DNA of 53,183 nt from Paenibacillus campinasensis (GCF_002272015.1 NZ_NPBY01000025.1:1-53183), one strand, 5' to 3'; positions 17,223 through 26,510 are shown, counted from the stretch's first letter. Program-made: numbers and translations. Notes: generated by a model from the sequence alone, not told the origin.

Positions 17223-18130
17223 AGTTTTCTACACTGCAGCAGATCATCGAAATGTGCAGCGCAGATCAGGTGACGATCGGCGAGCTGATGTTGCGCGAGC
17301 AGGTGAGAGAGACCGGGAAGAGCCGGGAGGAAACGTTCAAGCAGATGAAGGATTACTATGCGATCATGAAGGAAGCGGTGCATAGAGGAATTCATGAACC
17401 GGTTCCATCCCGCAGCGGTCTGACCGGCGGGGATGCCGTCCGTGTTCACGAGTTCATGACCAGCGGCGTTCCGGCACTGGGTGAAGAAGCCTGCACCGCT
17501 TTGGCTTACGCCTTGTCCGTTTCCGAGGTGAACGCCTCAATGGGACGCATCGTAGCTACGCCGACAGCCGGCTCTTGCGGCATTATTCCGGGAGTGTTCG
17601 TCAGCACGCAGCAGCGCTATGGCTGGGACGATGACGACATGGTGATGGGGCTGTTCAGCGCCGGTGCGATCGGTTATGTCATCGCCAACAATTCCTTCAT
17701 CTCTGGCGCCGAGGGCGGCTGTCAGGCCGAAGTCGGCTCTGCGATCGGCATGGCGGCCGGGGCGCTCACGGAGCTGAGAGGGGGCACGCCGGAGCAGGCC
17801 GTGCATGCGGTCGGCTTGGCGCTGAAGAACTCGCTCGGCCTGATCTGTGATCCGGTGGGCGGTCTGGTCGAAATTCCGTGCATTGTCCGCAACGGCTTCG
17901 GCGCCGTGACGGCGCTGGCTGCCTCGGATATGGCGATGGCCGGCGTCCGCAGCGTCATCCCTTCCGATGAAGTGATTGATGTGATGCTGGAGGTGGGGAC
18001 GGCTATGCCTTCCAAGCATCGCGAGACAGCCAAGGGCGGGCTGGCGCAAACGCCGACAGGGAAGAAGATTTTGCGTGACCTGTACGGCAAGGACGGCAAG
18101 CGGGTCAGGGAGAAGGGCGCGAAGCAGTAG
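17219..18130 (+). CDS. sdaAA: L-serine ammonia-lyase, iron-sulfur-dependent, alpha subunit
   Basis: Large subunit, 303 residues. The cysteines expected to hold the [4Fe-4S] cluster are visible in 'AGSCGIIPGV', 'EGGCQAEVGSA' and 'LICDPVGGLVEIPCIVRNG'. It overlaps sdaAB by 4 bases and has its own GGAGGGGCAG ribosome site. With SdaAB it forms the enzyme that yields 2-aminoacrylate, hence pyruvate. The RidA gene 4.5 kb upstream would deal with leaked aminoacrylate (inference). No truncation is seen. Confidence 0.93.
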   Translation: MKFSTLQQIIEMCSADQVTIGELMLREQVRETGKSREETFKQMKDYYAIMKEAVHRGIHEPVPSRSGLTGGDAVRVHEFMTSGVPALGEEACTALAYALSVSEVNASMGRIVATPTAGSCGIIPGVFVSTQQRYGWDDDDMVMGLFSAGAIGYVIANNSFISGAEGGCQAEVGSAIGMAAGALTELRGGTPEQAVHAVGLALKNSLGLICDPVGGLVEIPCIVRNGFGAVTALAASDMAMAGVRSVIPSDEVIDVMLEVGTAMPSKHRETAKGGLAQTPTGKKILRDLYGKDGKRVREKGAKQ

Positions 18131-18147
18131 AGGAGGCAGCCTTTGTC

Positions 18148-18194
18148 CACCGACATTGCTTCACCGACATTGTCTCACCGACACTGTCGCACCG
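18148..18194. repeat. 14-base tandem repeat, 3.3 copies
   Basis: CACCGACATTGCTT, CACCGACATTGTCT and CACCGACACTGTCG are consecutive from 18148 to 18189, followed by CACCG. They begin 18 bases after the sdaAA stop codon. Confidence 0.75.
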
Positions 18195-18340
18195 CGTGCA
18201 GCTTCCGGTACGCTAAGCCTTGATGCTTGATGTATGAAGGCGGTCGGCTTGACCACGCGGCCCTGAACGAAGTGATCGCGAATATTCGGAATTAACCGTG
18301 TGCAGCGATAAGACATCGACTTGGATATCGGCATGAACAG

Positions 18341-18369
18341 AGGCTTTCCCGATCGGGGAAGCCTTTTTG
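18341..18369 (+). terminator. Terminator after the serine deaminase operon
   Basis: AGGCTTTCCC (18341-18350), GATC loop, GGGGAAGCCT (18355-18364), then TTTT. The rest of the gap to 18739 holds small hairpins (for example CTCC-GAAA-GGAG near 18645 and AGGCG/CGCCT near 18675-18705) but nothing I recognise as a riboswitch. Confidence 0.75.
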
Positions 18370-18739
18370 GCAAGCCTGGATTTATGTGCATAAAGTACGA
18401 TTTACAAAAATATACAGCTCACGTATACTTGGACTAACCCACCTTATTCACGCATCCGCACCTGAAGATCTGTCATAAAGTCATGTTGTCTCCTCCTAGG
18501 CAGCCACCTTCTAACGCTCGTGATTTTACTTCCTAGTATGCAGCAGTCCGTGCTCGGCATTGACAAGCAGACCCGCTGAGCCCAGGCTGAGGCGGCAGTG
18601 TAAAGCAAGGCGCGGTTTCCATATCCTGCGTAGAATTAGTCGCTCCGAAAGGAGGCTTGCCCGTACACCAGGCGTTACCGCAGGGGGCGAAGCATGCGCC
18701 TGAAGGATCCGAATCGAAAAAACAAAGGAGCGATGATGA

Positions 18740-19969
18740 ATGCGAAATGTTCGAATGTCATTGTTTCACAAATGTGTCTCGATGCTCTGTGTTGTCCTCA
18801 TGATCACCCCGGCAGGCTTTGCGCTTGGAGCGAACAAGCCTTTCCCGCAGCATACTTCGTATACGAGCGGCTCGATCAAGCCGAATCATGTCACCCAGGC
18901 GGCGATGGATGATGCGGTCAGAAGCAAGTGGAACAGCTGGAAAAATTCCTTCCTCAAGCCTGCGGGAACCGGGCAATATTACGTACAGTATAATGCTGCC
19001 GGAGAAACGGTGTCCGAGGCGCATGGCTACGGGATGATCCTTACCGTATTGATGGCAGGGGACGACCCGAATGCGAAGACTTATTTTGATGGGCTGTATC
19101 GCTACTATCGGGCACATCCGAGCAACAATAACCCGTATTTGATGGCGTGGAAGCAGAACAGCAACTTCCAAAATATCGAAGGCGCGAACTCGGCGACGGA
19201 TGGCGATATGGATATCGCCTATGCTCTGCTGCTGGCGGACAAGCAGTGGGGCAGCAACGACTCCATCAATTATTTGCAGGCAGCCCGCAACATCATCAAT
19301 GCGATCATGAGCCATGATGTCAATCAAACGCAGTGGACACTGCGTCTCGGTGACTGGGCAACAAGCGGCAATTACAATACGGCGACGCGACCGTCCGATT
19401 TTATGCTGAATCATATGAAGGCATTTCGTCAGGCCACAGGGGATGCGAGATGGGACAATGTGATCAATCAGACGTACAGCATCATCCAATCAATATATAA
19501 CGGCTACAGCCCGAATACCGGACTGCTTCCGGATTTCGTCGTGCGCTCAGGGGGGAGCTACCAGCCGGCAGGGGCCGGATTCCTGGAGGGGCCAAACGAC
19601 GGCAACTACTATTACAATTCGGCCCGGGTTCCTTGGCGGATTGCAACCGATTATCTGATGACTGGCGATACAAGAGCACTGCAGCAGCTGAACCAGTTGA
19701 ACACGTTCATTAAATCAACGACGAATGGCAATCCGGCTAATGTGAGGGCAGGCTATCTGCTGAGCGGAGGAGCGCTTGTTTCCTACAACAGCGGGGCGTT
19801 CTATGCACCGTTTGGCGTCAGTGCCATGATCTCTTCCAGCCATCAGGCCTGGCTGAATTCGGTGTGGAGCTATACCGTCAATGCATCAACGGAAGCGTAT
19901 TATGAAGAGAGCATCAAGCTGTTCTCGCTGATGGTGATGTCAGGCAACTGGTGGACATACGAGGGCTGA
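18740..19969 (+). CDS. Secreted glycoside hydrolase family 8 (chitosanase/endoglucanase type)
   Basis: A 409-residue secreted enzyme. The signal peptide covers about residues 1-30 (basic 'MRNVRM', hydrophobic 'MLCVVLMITPAGFALG'). The (alpha/alpha)6-barrel GH8 domain fills the rest. 'VSEAHGYGMI' contains the proton-donor Glu (E93), and 'SATDGDMDIAYALLLADKQW' is the GH8 signature with its Asp residues. The opening 'SYTSGSIKPNH' closely recalls Paenibacillus/Bacillus chitosanase-glucanases, so chitosan or beta-1,3-1,4-glucan are likely substrates; xylan or cellulose cannot be excluded. ATG 18740 has AAAGGAG 9 bases upstream. It stands alone between terminators. Confidence 0.88.
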   Translation: MRNVRMSLFHKCVSMLCVVLMITPAGFALGANKPFPQHTSYTSGSIKPNHVTQAAMDDAVRSKWNSWKNSFLKPAGTGQYYVQYNAAGETVSEAHGYGMILTVLMAGDDPNAKTYFDGLYRYYRAHPSNNNPYLMAWKQNSNFQNIEGANSATDGDMDIAYALLLADKQWGSNDSINYLQAARNIINAIMSHDVNQTQWTLRLGDWATSGNYNTATRPSDFMLNHMKAFRQATGDARWDNVINQTYSIIQSIYNGYSPNTGLLPDFVVRSGGSYQPAGAGFLEGPNDGNYYYNSARVPWRIATDYLMTGDTRALQQLNQLNTFIKSTTNGNPANVRAGYLLSGGALVSYNSGAFYAPFGVSAMISSSHQAWLNSVWSYTVNASTEAYYEESIKLFSLMVMSGNWWTYEG

Positions 19970-20036
19970 GCGAAGCGTCAGTCATTCGACAAAGCTACAG
20001 AGCTACAAATCTACAAAGCTGCGGTACAGCATAGAA

Positions 20037-20076
20037 GCCGTCTCTTAGGTACAGTAATCCGAGAGACGGCTTTTTT
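20037..20076 (+). terminator. Terminator of the GH8 gene
   Basis: GCCGTCTCT (20037-20045) pairs with AGAGACGGC (20062-20070), followed by TTTTTT. Short 'GCTACAAA' repeats precede it (about 19990-20028). Confidence 0.85.
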
Positions 20077-20135
20077 CGTTTTCAGGTTAGCCAGAATCTG
20101 TGGGGGTGGCCTTTTTTTATTTTTACATAACAGGG

Positions 20136-20282
20136 TTGACAGCAGTTCTAACTTGCTTTATCTTTGAATAAAGATTAGTAACTAGATAAAAGTTAGTTAT
20201 TGACGGAAAGGAGTCAGGACGTTGAAGAAGCGTTAGATGCGGGGTGTCAATTTTTTTAAGAATATATCTTTATTTCAAGATA
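20136..20282 (+). promoter_or_regulatory. Promoter and MhqR-like palindromes before doxX/nitroreductase
   Basis: TTGACA (20136-20141), 17 bases, TATCTT (20159-20164). The perfect palindrome ATCTTT-GAAT-AAAGAT (20160-20175) covers the -10. A second palindrome, TATCTT-TATTTC-AAGATA (20265-20282), lies 40 bases before the start codon. The ATCTT/AAGAT arms recall the MhqR operator of Bacillus subtilis mhqNOP, recalled from memory. Between them a ribosome-site-like AAAGGAG precedes a 4-codon frame (TTG AAG AAG CGT TAG, 20221-20235). Confidence 0.5.
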
Positions 20283-20321
20283 AATACCAAATTATATATT
20301 TAATTTAAAGGAGTGTTATAG

Positions 20322-20722
20322 ATGATGGAGCTTGGTTTGTTGATTCTTCGGTTGGTCGTCGGTTTGTCGTTTATGGCGCATGGCGCGCAAAAGCTGTTTG
20401 GCTGGTTTGGCGGGTATGGCCCGAAGGGGACTGGCGGCTTCATGGAGTCCCTCGGCCTGAAGCCGGCGTTGCCGCGGCGGTTGTAGTCGGACTGATGGAA
20501 CTTCTCGGCGGCTTGCTGTTCACACTCGGTTTCCTGACCGTGCTGGGCTCGATTCTGATCATTATCCCGATGCTGGGAGCGATCGCGAAGGTGCACTGGA
20601 GCAACGGTTACTGGGGATCGGCCAACGGTTATGAGATGAATTTGCTTATTATTGCGGTGGCTGTTGCGATTGCTTTAACGGGTGCCGGCGCTTATTCGCT
20701 GGATGCGGTCATGTTTAACTAA
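20322..20722 (+). pseudogene. DoxX family membrane protein, disrupted by a single frameshift
   Basis: The frame from ATG 20322 reads 'MELGLLILRLVVGLSFMAHG' and 'FMESLGLKPA', then hits a stop near 20487. The rest of a DoxX protein continues in another frame as 'AAVVVGLMELLGGLLFTLGF' and 'ALTGAGAYSLDAVMF', ending at 20722. Adding one base near 20473-20480 would restore about 133 residues, the normal length, so one deletion (or a sequencing error) explains it. Intact relatives (MhqP/YdfP, CatD) are four-helix membrane proteins linked to quinone and thiol stress. AAAGGAG lies 8 bases before the start. It is followed by an MhqN-like nitroreductase. Confidence 0.8.
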
Positions 20723-20740
20723 GGAAAGGGGCGCTCACGG

Positions 20741-21367
20741 TTGGAATTCACAACATTAATTAAAAATCGCAGATCGTCGAATCTTTTTCTCGAAGGTGTC
20801 GACATTCCGGACAGGGATCTTGAAGAAATCTTTCAAGTTGTAAAATATGCCCCCTCCGCGTTTAATTTGCAGCATGCGCATTACATCGTGGTCAAAGATG
20901 CCGCGGTGAAGAACAAGGTGTATGAAGCAGCTTTCAAGCAGTATAAAATTCAAAGCGCATCGGCCGTCATCGCGGTGCTCGGGAATCGGGAGGCCTACCG
21001 GGATGCAGGCAAAATTCACGAGGGTCTGATGAGCCTCGGTGTCATCGACAAGCAGGAGTACGATATGACGGTGGCTTCCATCCAAAGCTTCTATGAAGAG
21101 CGGGGCGAGACGTTTATGCAGGAAGAGGCCATCCGGAATGCAAGCCTGTCGGCGATGATGTTCATGCTCGCAGCTAAAGACAAGGGCTGGGACACCTGCC
21201 CGATGATCGGGTTTGACCCGGAAGCTCTGCGTCAGGAACTGAAGATTCCGGACCCTTATGTTCCGGCAATGCTCATTGCCATCGGCAAGGAGAATAGCAC
21301 CAAGGCGCGTCCGCGCGGATATCGCAAGCCTGTTGCGGAATTTGTGAGCTATAACCAATTTCAATAA
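20741..21367 (+). CDS. Nitroreductase family protein (MhqN/YdfN-like)
   Basis: A 208-residue FMN-dependent nitroreductase-fold protein. 'LIKNRRSSNLFLEGVDI' has the family's R-R-S FMN-binding start, and 'VVKYAPSAFNLQ' and 'MIGFDPEALRQELKIPD' are typical. The length and pairing with DoxX match the mhqNOP quinone-stress genes of Bacillus, whose products reduce quinones or nitroaromatics. It starts at TTG 20741 after GGAAAGGGG, 18 bases after the broken doxX frame. It is probably controlled from the palindromes at 20160 and 20265. Confidence 0.85.
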   Translation: MEFTTLIKNRRSSNLFLEGVDIPDRDLEEIFQVVKYAPSAFNLQHAHYIVVKDAAVKNKVYEAAFKQYKIQSASAVIAVLGNREAYRDAGKIHEGLMSLGVIDKQEYDMTVASIQSFYEERGETFMQEEAIRNASLSAMMFMLAAKDKGWDTCPMIGFDPEALRQELKIPDPYVPAMLIAIGKENSTKARPRGYRKPVAEFVSYNQFQ

Positions 21368-21581
21368 TTTAGCACTGTCATGACGGTTGTAAGACCACTG
21401 TAAATCATGAACAGGCGTTCTGAAGAGGGTGCTGCACGCTGGTAAAGGGCAATTTCTTCGTAAATCGATCAAATTCATAAACAATCCCGCCTTGAATGAC
21501 GATGATGATTATAGAGGACAGGATCGGACAGTTCGTCCGGTGCTGCAGTGGTTATCGTAACGGTCCAAGGAGGGGGAAGGA

Positions 21582-22715
21582 TTGATCAGTCATATAAGAG
21601 GAAATTGCCTGGCCAGAGTTGCAGCCCTGCTTCTGCTGCTCATCATTGCTGCCTGCGGCAATTTGGAGAATGCATCTGTACAGGAAACCTCATTGGCAGC
21701 TCAGACTGAACAGCCTTCAGCGCATATAGATACGATTAATACACAAGCGCTGGCGAATGAAGAGGAAGGATCGGAAGCGGTTAGTCTTGGGGTATCCGAA
21801 GGCGGCTCGGGGGTGCGGGAAGGCCGTGGCGGTGGCAGCCAAGCGAAGCTGAGCGAGCAGGCGGTGGACGTTGTGGCTCAGATGTATGAGGCGCTGGAGG
21901 CAGGGAATCAGCCTGCGTATCTCAAGCTGGCGGACATTCCGGAAATGCGCCATTCTCCGGCGAAGACACAGGCACTTTTTGATGAAGCTCGCAAGCGGAA
22001 GCCGCATGCTGATCGCTTTAAGCTGCTGGGCAAGCAGGAGCTGGATGAAGAGAGCCGCGAGCTGCTCGATATCACCTATGGCAGTCAGGCTGAAATTGTG
22101 CTGGAGGAGCTCAGCCAAGGGGATCGGCACGTGTGGATTGTGACGATATTTCCGGACGGAGCCAAGGTTGTGGACCAGAGCACCATTTACCCGGGGGCCT
22201 ATGAGTTAGGAAGGAATGCTTCTATCGAAGAGCTGGTTCAGGCAAGCATCCTGAAATTGATTGATGATCGACAATTCCTTGCATCCAAGCATAAAACCCC
22301 GTTGTTCACTCCGGTACAGACGGTAGCGCTTATCTACCAGGCTGCGCAGGAGGGGAATGAGGAGGCTTTTTTTGCTGCATGCGGAGGGGAGGAAGGATTC
22401 TTTGCAGGCGGCCGTGCAGGGGATATGCTGGAATTCAACCAGTGGATGAGCAAGTTCGGCAGTGTCCTGTCTTTTCCGATCCAGGAGCTGGCCCGCACCC
22501 ATCTGAACGCCGAGTATACCGCAGAGTATGACGGGCGTTTTGGGCCGGACTGGCATTTTGTAGCCGCAATGGATCCGGATGATCGGTATGCGCACCGCGG
22601 GACGTACTGGATTCTGACCCCGAACAACGATGCCACTCGCTATGTGGTGAGAGAAGCCTTTACAACAGAGCTGGATCCTTTCTTGAACGATGCTTTCAAA
22701 GCGCAGTTAAGGTAG
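21582..22715 (+). CDS. Secreted lipoprotein of unknown function
   Basis: 377 residues. A lipoprotein signal peptide ends in the lipobox 'LLIIAAC' with Cys at about residue 25. A low-complexity Ser/Glu/Gly segment (about 55-90) follows, then a mature domain with an apparent internal duplication: 'AVDVVAQMYEALEAGNQPAYLKLAD' split across about 95-125 resembles 'PVQTVALIYQAAQEGNEEAF' at about 245. I do not recognise a named family. The start is TTG 21582 after AAGGAGG. It converges with the minus-strand lipoprotein gene across a bidirectional terminator. Confidence 0.65.
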   Translation: MISHIRGNCLARVAALLLLLIIAACGNLENASVQETSLAAQTEQPSAHIDTINTQALANEEEGSEAVSLGVSEGGSGVREGRGGGSQAKLSEQAVDVVAQMYEALEAGNQPAYLKLADIPEMRHSPAKTQALFDEARKRKPHADRFKLLGKQELDEESRELLDITYGSQAEIVLEELSQGDRHVWIVTIFPDGAKVVDQSTIYPGAYELGRNASIEELVQASILKLIDDRQFLASKHKTPLFTPVQTVALIYQAAQEGNEEAFFAACGGEEGFFAGGRAGDMLEFNQWMSKFGSVLSFPIQELARTHLNAEYTAEYDGRFGPDWHFVAAMDPDDRYAHRGTYWILTPNNDATRYVVREAFTTELDPFLNDAFKAQLR

Positions 22716-22741
22716 AGCAGCTGAATAACATATCCCGAATG

Positions 22742-22790
22742 AAAAAGAGGCTCCGATCCGCTGATAAGGCTGGTTCGGGGCCTCTTCTTG
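22742..22790. terminator. Bidirectional terminator between convergent genes
   Basis: AAGAGGCTCCGA (22745-22756) pairs with TCGGGGCCTCTT (22775-22786). An A-run precedes the hairpin and a T-rich run follows, so it can serve both strands. Confidence 0.75.
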
Positions 22791-22831
22791 TTATATCCAG
22801 GACATCCAGCTGGCGGCTGCGTCTCCTCTGT

Positions 22832-23275
22832 TTATGGCTGCAGGTTTTCCAGCAAGTTCATCGTTTCATTGATTTTATCGATCGTCTGCATGATTCCGGA
22901 ATTCTGGAACTCGGTAACGCCGTTCTGAATCTGTTCCATATAGCCGTTAATATCTGTTAACAGTGTATCATTCAAGCTGGTCAGCTGCTCATGGATACTC
23001 TGGGCGAGTGCAGGGGCTTCCAGCCCATTGAACTCGGCGATGCGGTTTTTCATCTGTTCCAGCTCCTGCGTGAGCGCCTCCTTCGCCTGTGGATCCGTTG
23101 CGGCTTGTCGGGCTAAATCGGGCAAGGACTGGGCAAATTGGGATGCTTCATTGATATAAGTGCCGGCCTCATTGGTATAATCAAGCGATTCGTTGACCGT
23201 GTCCAGGACATTACAGCCGGATAAGACGGCAACGATGCATGCGACCCATAATCCATTCATCCATTTACGCAACAT
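22832..23275 (-). CDS. Small lipoprotein, DUF6376-like
   Basis: 147 residues with signal peptide and lipobox 'VLSGC' (Cys at about residue 21). The mature part is helical and acidic: 'VNESLDYTNEAGTYINEASQ' then 'FAQSLPDLARQAATDP' and 'MKNRIAEFNGLEAPALAQSI'. This pattern matches, from memory, the DUF6376 family found in Bacillus and Paenibacillus, of unknown function. It is likely anchored on the outer face of the membrane, with coiled-coil-like helices. It lies downstream of the glnQHMP terminator, so it has its own promoter. Confidence 0.7.
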   Translation of the reverse strand: MLRKWMNGLWVACIVAVLSGCNVLDTVNESLDYTNEAGTYINEASQFAQSLPDLARQAATDPQAKEALTQELEQMKNRIAEFNGLEAPALAQSIHEQLTSLNDTLLTDINGYMEQIQNGVTEFQNSGIMQTIDKINETMNLLENLQP

Positions 23276-23393
23276 GATAGACCTCCTGTCTTTCTGGATT
23301 GTGCGTTCTTCCTTAATACGTATTACCCGCGATGAAGGTTTATCTTTTTTTTATGATCGCGTTAGCGCTATTCTAACAGATCGGGCGGATAAT

Positions 23394-23432
23394 AAAAAAC
23401 CCCCTCTCGTGCTCGGGAGAGACGGGAGGGGA
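23394..23432 (-). terminator. Terminator of the glnQHMP operon
   Basis: On the minus strand, a CCCCTCCC...GAGGGGG hairpin is followed by TTTTTTATT. Confidence 0.7.
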
Positions 23433-23474
23433 TTCGTTGGTACTGATTCAATTGTAAGTAGGATGCTCCTTTGA

Positions 23475-24125
23475 TCAGGTCTGTCTGGCTTCAAGCCGTT
23501 TCGCGACCAGAGACAGCGAGTAATTGACGGTGAAATAGAGTAATGAAGCAAAGATAAGTGCTGGAATGACGTAAGCGAAGCTTGAGCCGCTCAATACTTG
23601 CACGTTCCGCATTAGCTCCGGAAGTGAGATGATCACTGCCAGCGATGTGTCTTTGATCAGGGCGATAAACTGGCTGACCATCGGCGGCGACATGCGGCGC
23701 AGGCCCAGCGGCAGAATGATATGCCTGAGGGTCTGCATATAACTTAACCCTGAAGCCCGGGCCGCTTCCACCTGGCCTTTGTCCACAGATGAGAGACCAC
23801 TGCGTACGATTTCGGCAATCATTGCGCCTTCAAATATGCTAAGCCCAACGACGGCGGCCCAAAATACGGGGAGCCGTAGCCCTGTTTGTGGAAGAACAAT
23901 CCCGATAAAAAAGATGATTAGCAAAAGCGGCAGGTTGCGGATGGTATCTACGATAAAAGCGATGACTGTCGACAGCACAGGAATGCGGGCATAACGTATC
24001 GTGCCCAGCACCACGCCGAGAATAAAGCTGAACACAATCGCAAGCCCGGCAACCTGCAGCGTCATCCAGAAGCCCTGCAGCAGAAAGCGCAGATTGGGCC
24101 AGGAATAAGCACCGGCAAAATCCAA
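23475..24125 (-). CDS. glnP: Glutamine ABC transporter permease GlnP
   Basis: 216-residue HisM-type amino-acid permease. Five hydrophobic helices are visible, with the EAA loop 'EAARASGLSYMQTLRHIILP' (about 127-146) that contacts the ATPase. It is the last gene of glnQ-H-M-P, the same order as in Bacillus subtilis, and ends at the operon terminator. With GlnM it forms the heterodimeric channel for polar amino acids, probably glutamine; the specificity is inferred from gene order and similarity. Confidence 0.88.
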   Translation of the reverse strand: MDFAGAYSWPNLRFLLQGFWMTLQVAGLAIVFSFILGVVLGTIRYARIPVLSTVIAFIVDTIRNLPLLLIIFFIGIVLPQTGLRLPVFWAAVVGLSIFEGAMIAEIVRSGLSSVDKGQVEAARASGLSYMQTLRHIILPLGLRRMSPPMVSQFIALIKDTSLAVIISLPELMRNVQVLSGSSFAYVIPALIFASLLYFTVNYSLSLVAKRLEARQT

Positions 24126-24171
24126 CTCGCCCCACCTCCTCTGTTGTCATTTCATGAATGGACTATTTGAT

Positions 24172-24834
24172 TCATGCATTGCTGCGGGCAAAGCGGCGTT
24201 CCATATAATGAACCGCCATGCTAAGCGGTACGGTAAGTACAAGATAGAACAGAGCGACAAACGTATAGACCGGGATCGGCAGGAACGTGTCCGAACTGAT
24301 CAGGTCGGCATAGTACATGAGGTCAAGCCCTGCTACGACGCCGAGAATGGCAGAGTTCTTCACCAGGTTAATCATCTGGTTGCCTACTGCGGGCAGCACT
24401 ACCTTAACTGCTTGCGGCAGGACGACATGCCACATGCTCTGCACATAACTCAGCCCGGAGGAGCGGGCAGCCTCGGTCTGTCCCTTGGGCACGGCCTGGA
24501 TGCCAGCCCGAATGGCTTCCGCAATGAACGAGGAGGTATACACCATCAGGCCGATCGTGCCGGAAGAGAATCCGTCCAGCGGAATGCCTAGAGAAGGCAA
24601 GCCGAGAAAGAAGAAAAAGACGACAACCAAAAGTGGAATATTCCGTAAAAACTCGACATAGGCCGCTCCGAACACATTCAGCCAGCGATAGGGCGAAATG
24701 CGTAAAATCGCGATGATCGTGCCGATGATCAGACTTCCGATCAGGGCAAGAAGGCTTGCCAGCACGGTCTGACCGAATCCTTGCATGTAGCGGTCCCAAT
24801 GGTCAAACAGCACGCTGGAATCCCATATGACCAA
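24172..24834 (-). CDS. glnM: Glutamine ABC transporter permease GlnM
   Basis: 220-residue HisM-type permease, paralogue of the next gene. 'EAARSSGLSYVQSMWHVVLP' is its EAA loop, and 'VEFLRNIPLLVVVFFFFLGL' the conserved R-N-(I/L)-P-L segment. GlnH lies upstream and GlnP 46 bases downstream on the same strand. Confidence 0.88.
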   Translation of the reverse strand: MVIWDSSVLFDHWDRYMQGFGQTVLASLLALIGSLIIGTIIAILRISPYRWLNVFGAAYVEFLRNIPLLVVVFFFFLGLPSLGIPLDGFSSGTIGLMVYTSSFIAEAIRAGIQAVPKGQTEAARSSGLSYVQSMWHVVLPQAVKVVLPAVGNQMINLVKNSAILGVVAGLDLMYYADLISSDTFLPIPVYTFVALFYLVLTVPLSMAVHYMERRFARSNA

Positions 24835-24902
24835 TCACATTCACCTCCTGTTGCTCTAAGTTTGCGGTGTTATATCGGTATTCGGTGATACCATCCCGTC
24901 GT

Positions 24903-25754
24903 TTATTCGGGTTTTACACCCATCCACTGCTCATACAGTCGGTCGTATTCGCCGCTTTCCTTCATCTCGCTCAGCAGCTCATTCACGACGTTAACGAACT
25001 CGGTCTCGCCTTTCTTAATCGCCATGCCGTACGGTTCATCGGTGAAATTGCCGCCAACAAGATGATAGTTCGGGTCTTGCTGCTGCATGCCGAGCAGAAT
25101 GGCGTTATCGGTCGTGAGCGCATCCCCTTGACCGGCTCGCAGGGCTGTAAAGGCATCCTGATAATTCTCAAATTCCAGCACCTGGGCATCCGGCGCTTTC
25201 TCTCGGATGTTCTGCGCGGAAGTCGAGCCTTTAACAGCGAGCACCTTCGTATCTTTATTCAGACTTTCCAGTCCGGTGATCGGACTGTCCACCTTGACGA
25301 GCAAGGATTGGCCCGCTTCAAAATAGACATCGCTGAAATCCACCTGCTGCTTGCGTTCATCCGTAATGGTCATCGTGGCGATGATGATGTCGATCTCACC
25401 GCTTTGCAGGAGCGGGATGCGCGTCTTGGAAGTGACCTCCCGCAGCTCGATCTTCGTTTCATCACCCAGAATTTTTTTGGCCAGCGCTTTGGCAATGTCG
25501 ATATCGAAGCCCTCAACATTGCCGGTAGCCGGATCCTGGAGGCCGAATAGCTTGGTATCATATTTCACCCCGGCAATCAGCTTATCGCGTTCCTTGATCG
25601 CCGCGAGCGTTGCGCCGCCGGCTTCGGAGGAGCTTCCTCCTTCGGATGCGTTGCCTCCCGTAGCGTTGTTGCCGCATGCGGCAAGCACGAGAATGAAGAT
25701 GAGTGACAGCATAGCTACACTCTGCTTGAATGTTCTTGTAAATCCGTTCTTCAT
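24903..25754 (-). CDS. glnH: Glutamine-binding lipoprotein GlnH
   Basis: 283 residues. Signal peptide with lipobox 'LVLAAC' (Cys at about residue 26), a short Gly/Ser linker, then a family 3 solute-binding domain: 'GVKYDTKLFGLQDPATGNVE' and 'GFDIDIAKALAKKI' carry the characteristic G-F-D-(I/V)-D-(I/L)-A motif. It is anchored outside the membrane and hands amino acids to GlnM/GlnP. It follows glnQ by 27 bases. Confidence 0.9.
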   Translation of the reverse strand: MKNGFTRTFKQSVAMLSLIFILVLAACGNNATGGNASEGGSSSEAGGATLAAIKERDKLIAGVKYDTKLFGLQDPATGNVEGFDIDIAKALAKKILGDETKIELREVTSKTRIPLLQSGEIDIIIATMTITDERKQQVDFSDVYFEAGQSLLVKVDSPITGLESLNKDTKVLAVKGSTSAQNIREKAPDAQVLEFENYQDAFTALRAGQGDALTTDNAILLGMQQQDPNYHLVGGNFTDEPYGMAIKKGETEFVNVVNELLSEMKESGEYDRLYEQWMGVKPE

Positions 25755-25781
25755 GTATAAGTCCCCCTTGAAATAGGATGA

Positions 25782-26510
25782 TTAATGATGAAGCAAACGA
25801 CTTAGGAACGTGCGGGCTCTCTCTTCCTTCGGTTGTTTGAAGAAGTCTTCGGATGTGGCATCCTCGACGATCCGTCCCTCATCCATGAATATGACGCGGT
25901 CGGCCGCTTCCTTGGCAAAGCCCATTTCATGCGTAACAATCACCATCGTCATCCCTTGATGGGCCAGTGAGCGCATCACATCCAGCACCTCGCCGATCAT
26001 TTCCGGATCAAGGGCGGAGGTCGGCTCGTCAAACAACATAATTTTCGGGTTCATCGTTAATCCGCGGGCAATCGCCACTCTCTGCTGCTGTCCGCCGGAC
26101 AGCTGGGAAGGATAGCTGTCGGCCTTGTCGCCAATGCCGACCCGGTTCAGGTAGGTCATGGCTTTCTCCCTGGCCTCTGCATTGGACATTCCAAGCACTT
26201 TGACAGGGGCGAGAATGATGTTATCGATGACTTTTTTGTGAGGATACAGATTGAAGTGCTGGAACACCATTCCGATTTCCCGGCGGAAACGATTGATGTC
26301 GATCTTCTTGTTGTGGAGGGGGACGCCATTGACAACCAGTTCTCCGTCGGTTATCGTCTCGAGCCGGTTGATGCAGCGAAGCAGCGTGCTTTTGCCGGAG
26401 CCTGAGGGGCCGACAATGACGACCACTTCTCCCTGGCGAATCGTCAGGTTGATCTCCTTCAGTACATGAAAACTGCCAAAATACTTGTTGACATGCTTAA
26501 ACTCAATCAG
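25782..26510 (-). CDS. glnQ: Glutamine ABC transporter ATPase GlnQ, probable CTG start
   Basis: 242-residue ABC ATPase: Walker A 'GPSGSGKST', signature 'LSGGQQQR', Walker B '[13 protein letters not shown]', H-loop 'VIVTHEMGF'. It drives the importer encoded by the three following genes. The start is unusual. The frame opens directly after a TGA with CTG ATT GAG TTT, giving (M)[11 protein letters not shown], which aligns with the family's first residues. AGGAGG (26520-26525 on the complement) sits 9 bases upstream of that CTG at 26510. No ATG, GTG or TTG exists in frame before GTG 26426, which would delete the first 28 residues. A rare CTG start, or a mutated or misread ATG, is the best reading. 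Confidence 0.88.
   Translation of the reverse strand: MIEFKHVNKYFGSFHVLKEINLTIRQGEVVVIVGPSGSGKSTLLRCINRLETITDGELVVNGVPLHNKKIDINRFRREIGMVFQHFNLYPHKKVIDNIILAPVKVLGMSNAEAREKAMTYLNRVGIGDKADSYPSQLSGGQQQRVAIARGLTMNPKIMLFDEPTSALDPEMIGEVLDVMRSLAHQGMTMVIVTHEMGFAKEAADRVIFMDEGRIVEDATSEDFFKQPKEERARTFLSRLLHH

Noticed and set aside
18560..18735. Riboswitch (c-di-GMP-I or similar) before the GH8 gene
   Set aside because: Several small hairpins exist, but the conserved GGGACGCAAAGCC-type core of the c-di-GMP-I class and other known cores could not be found.
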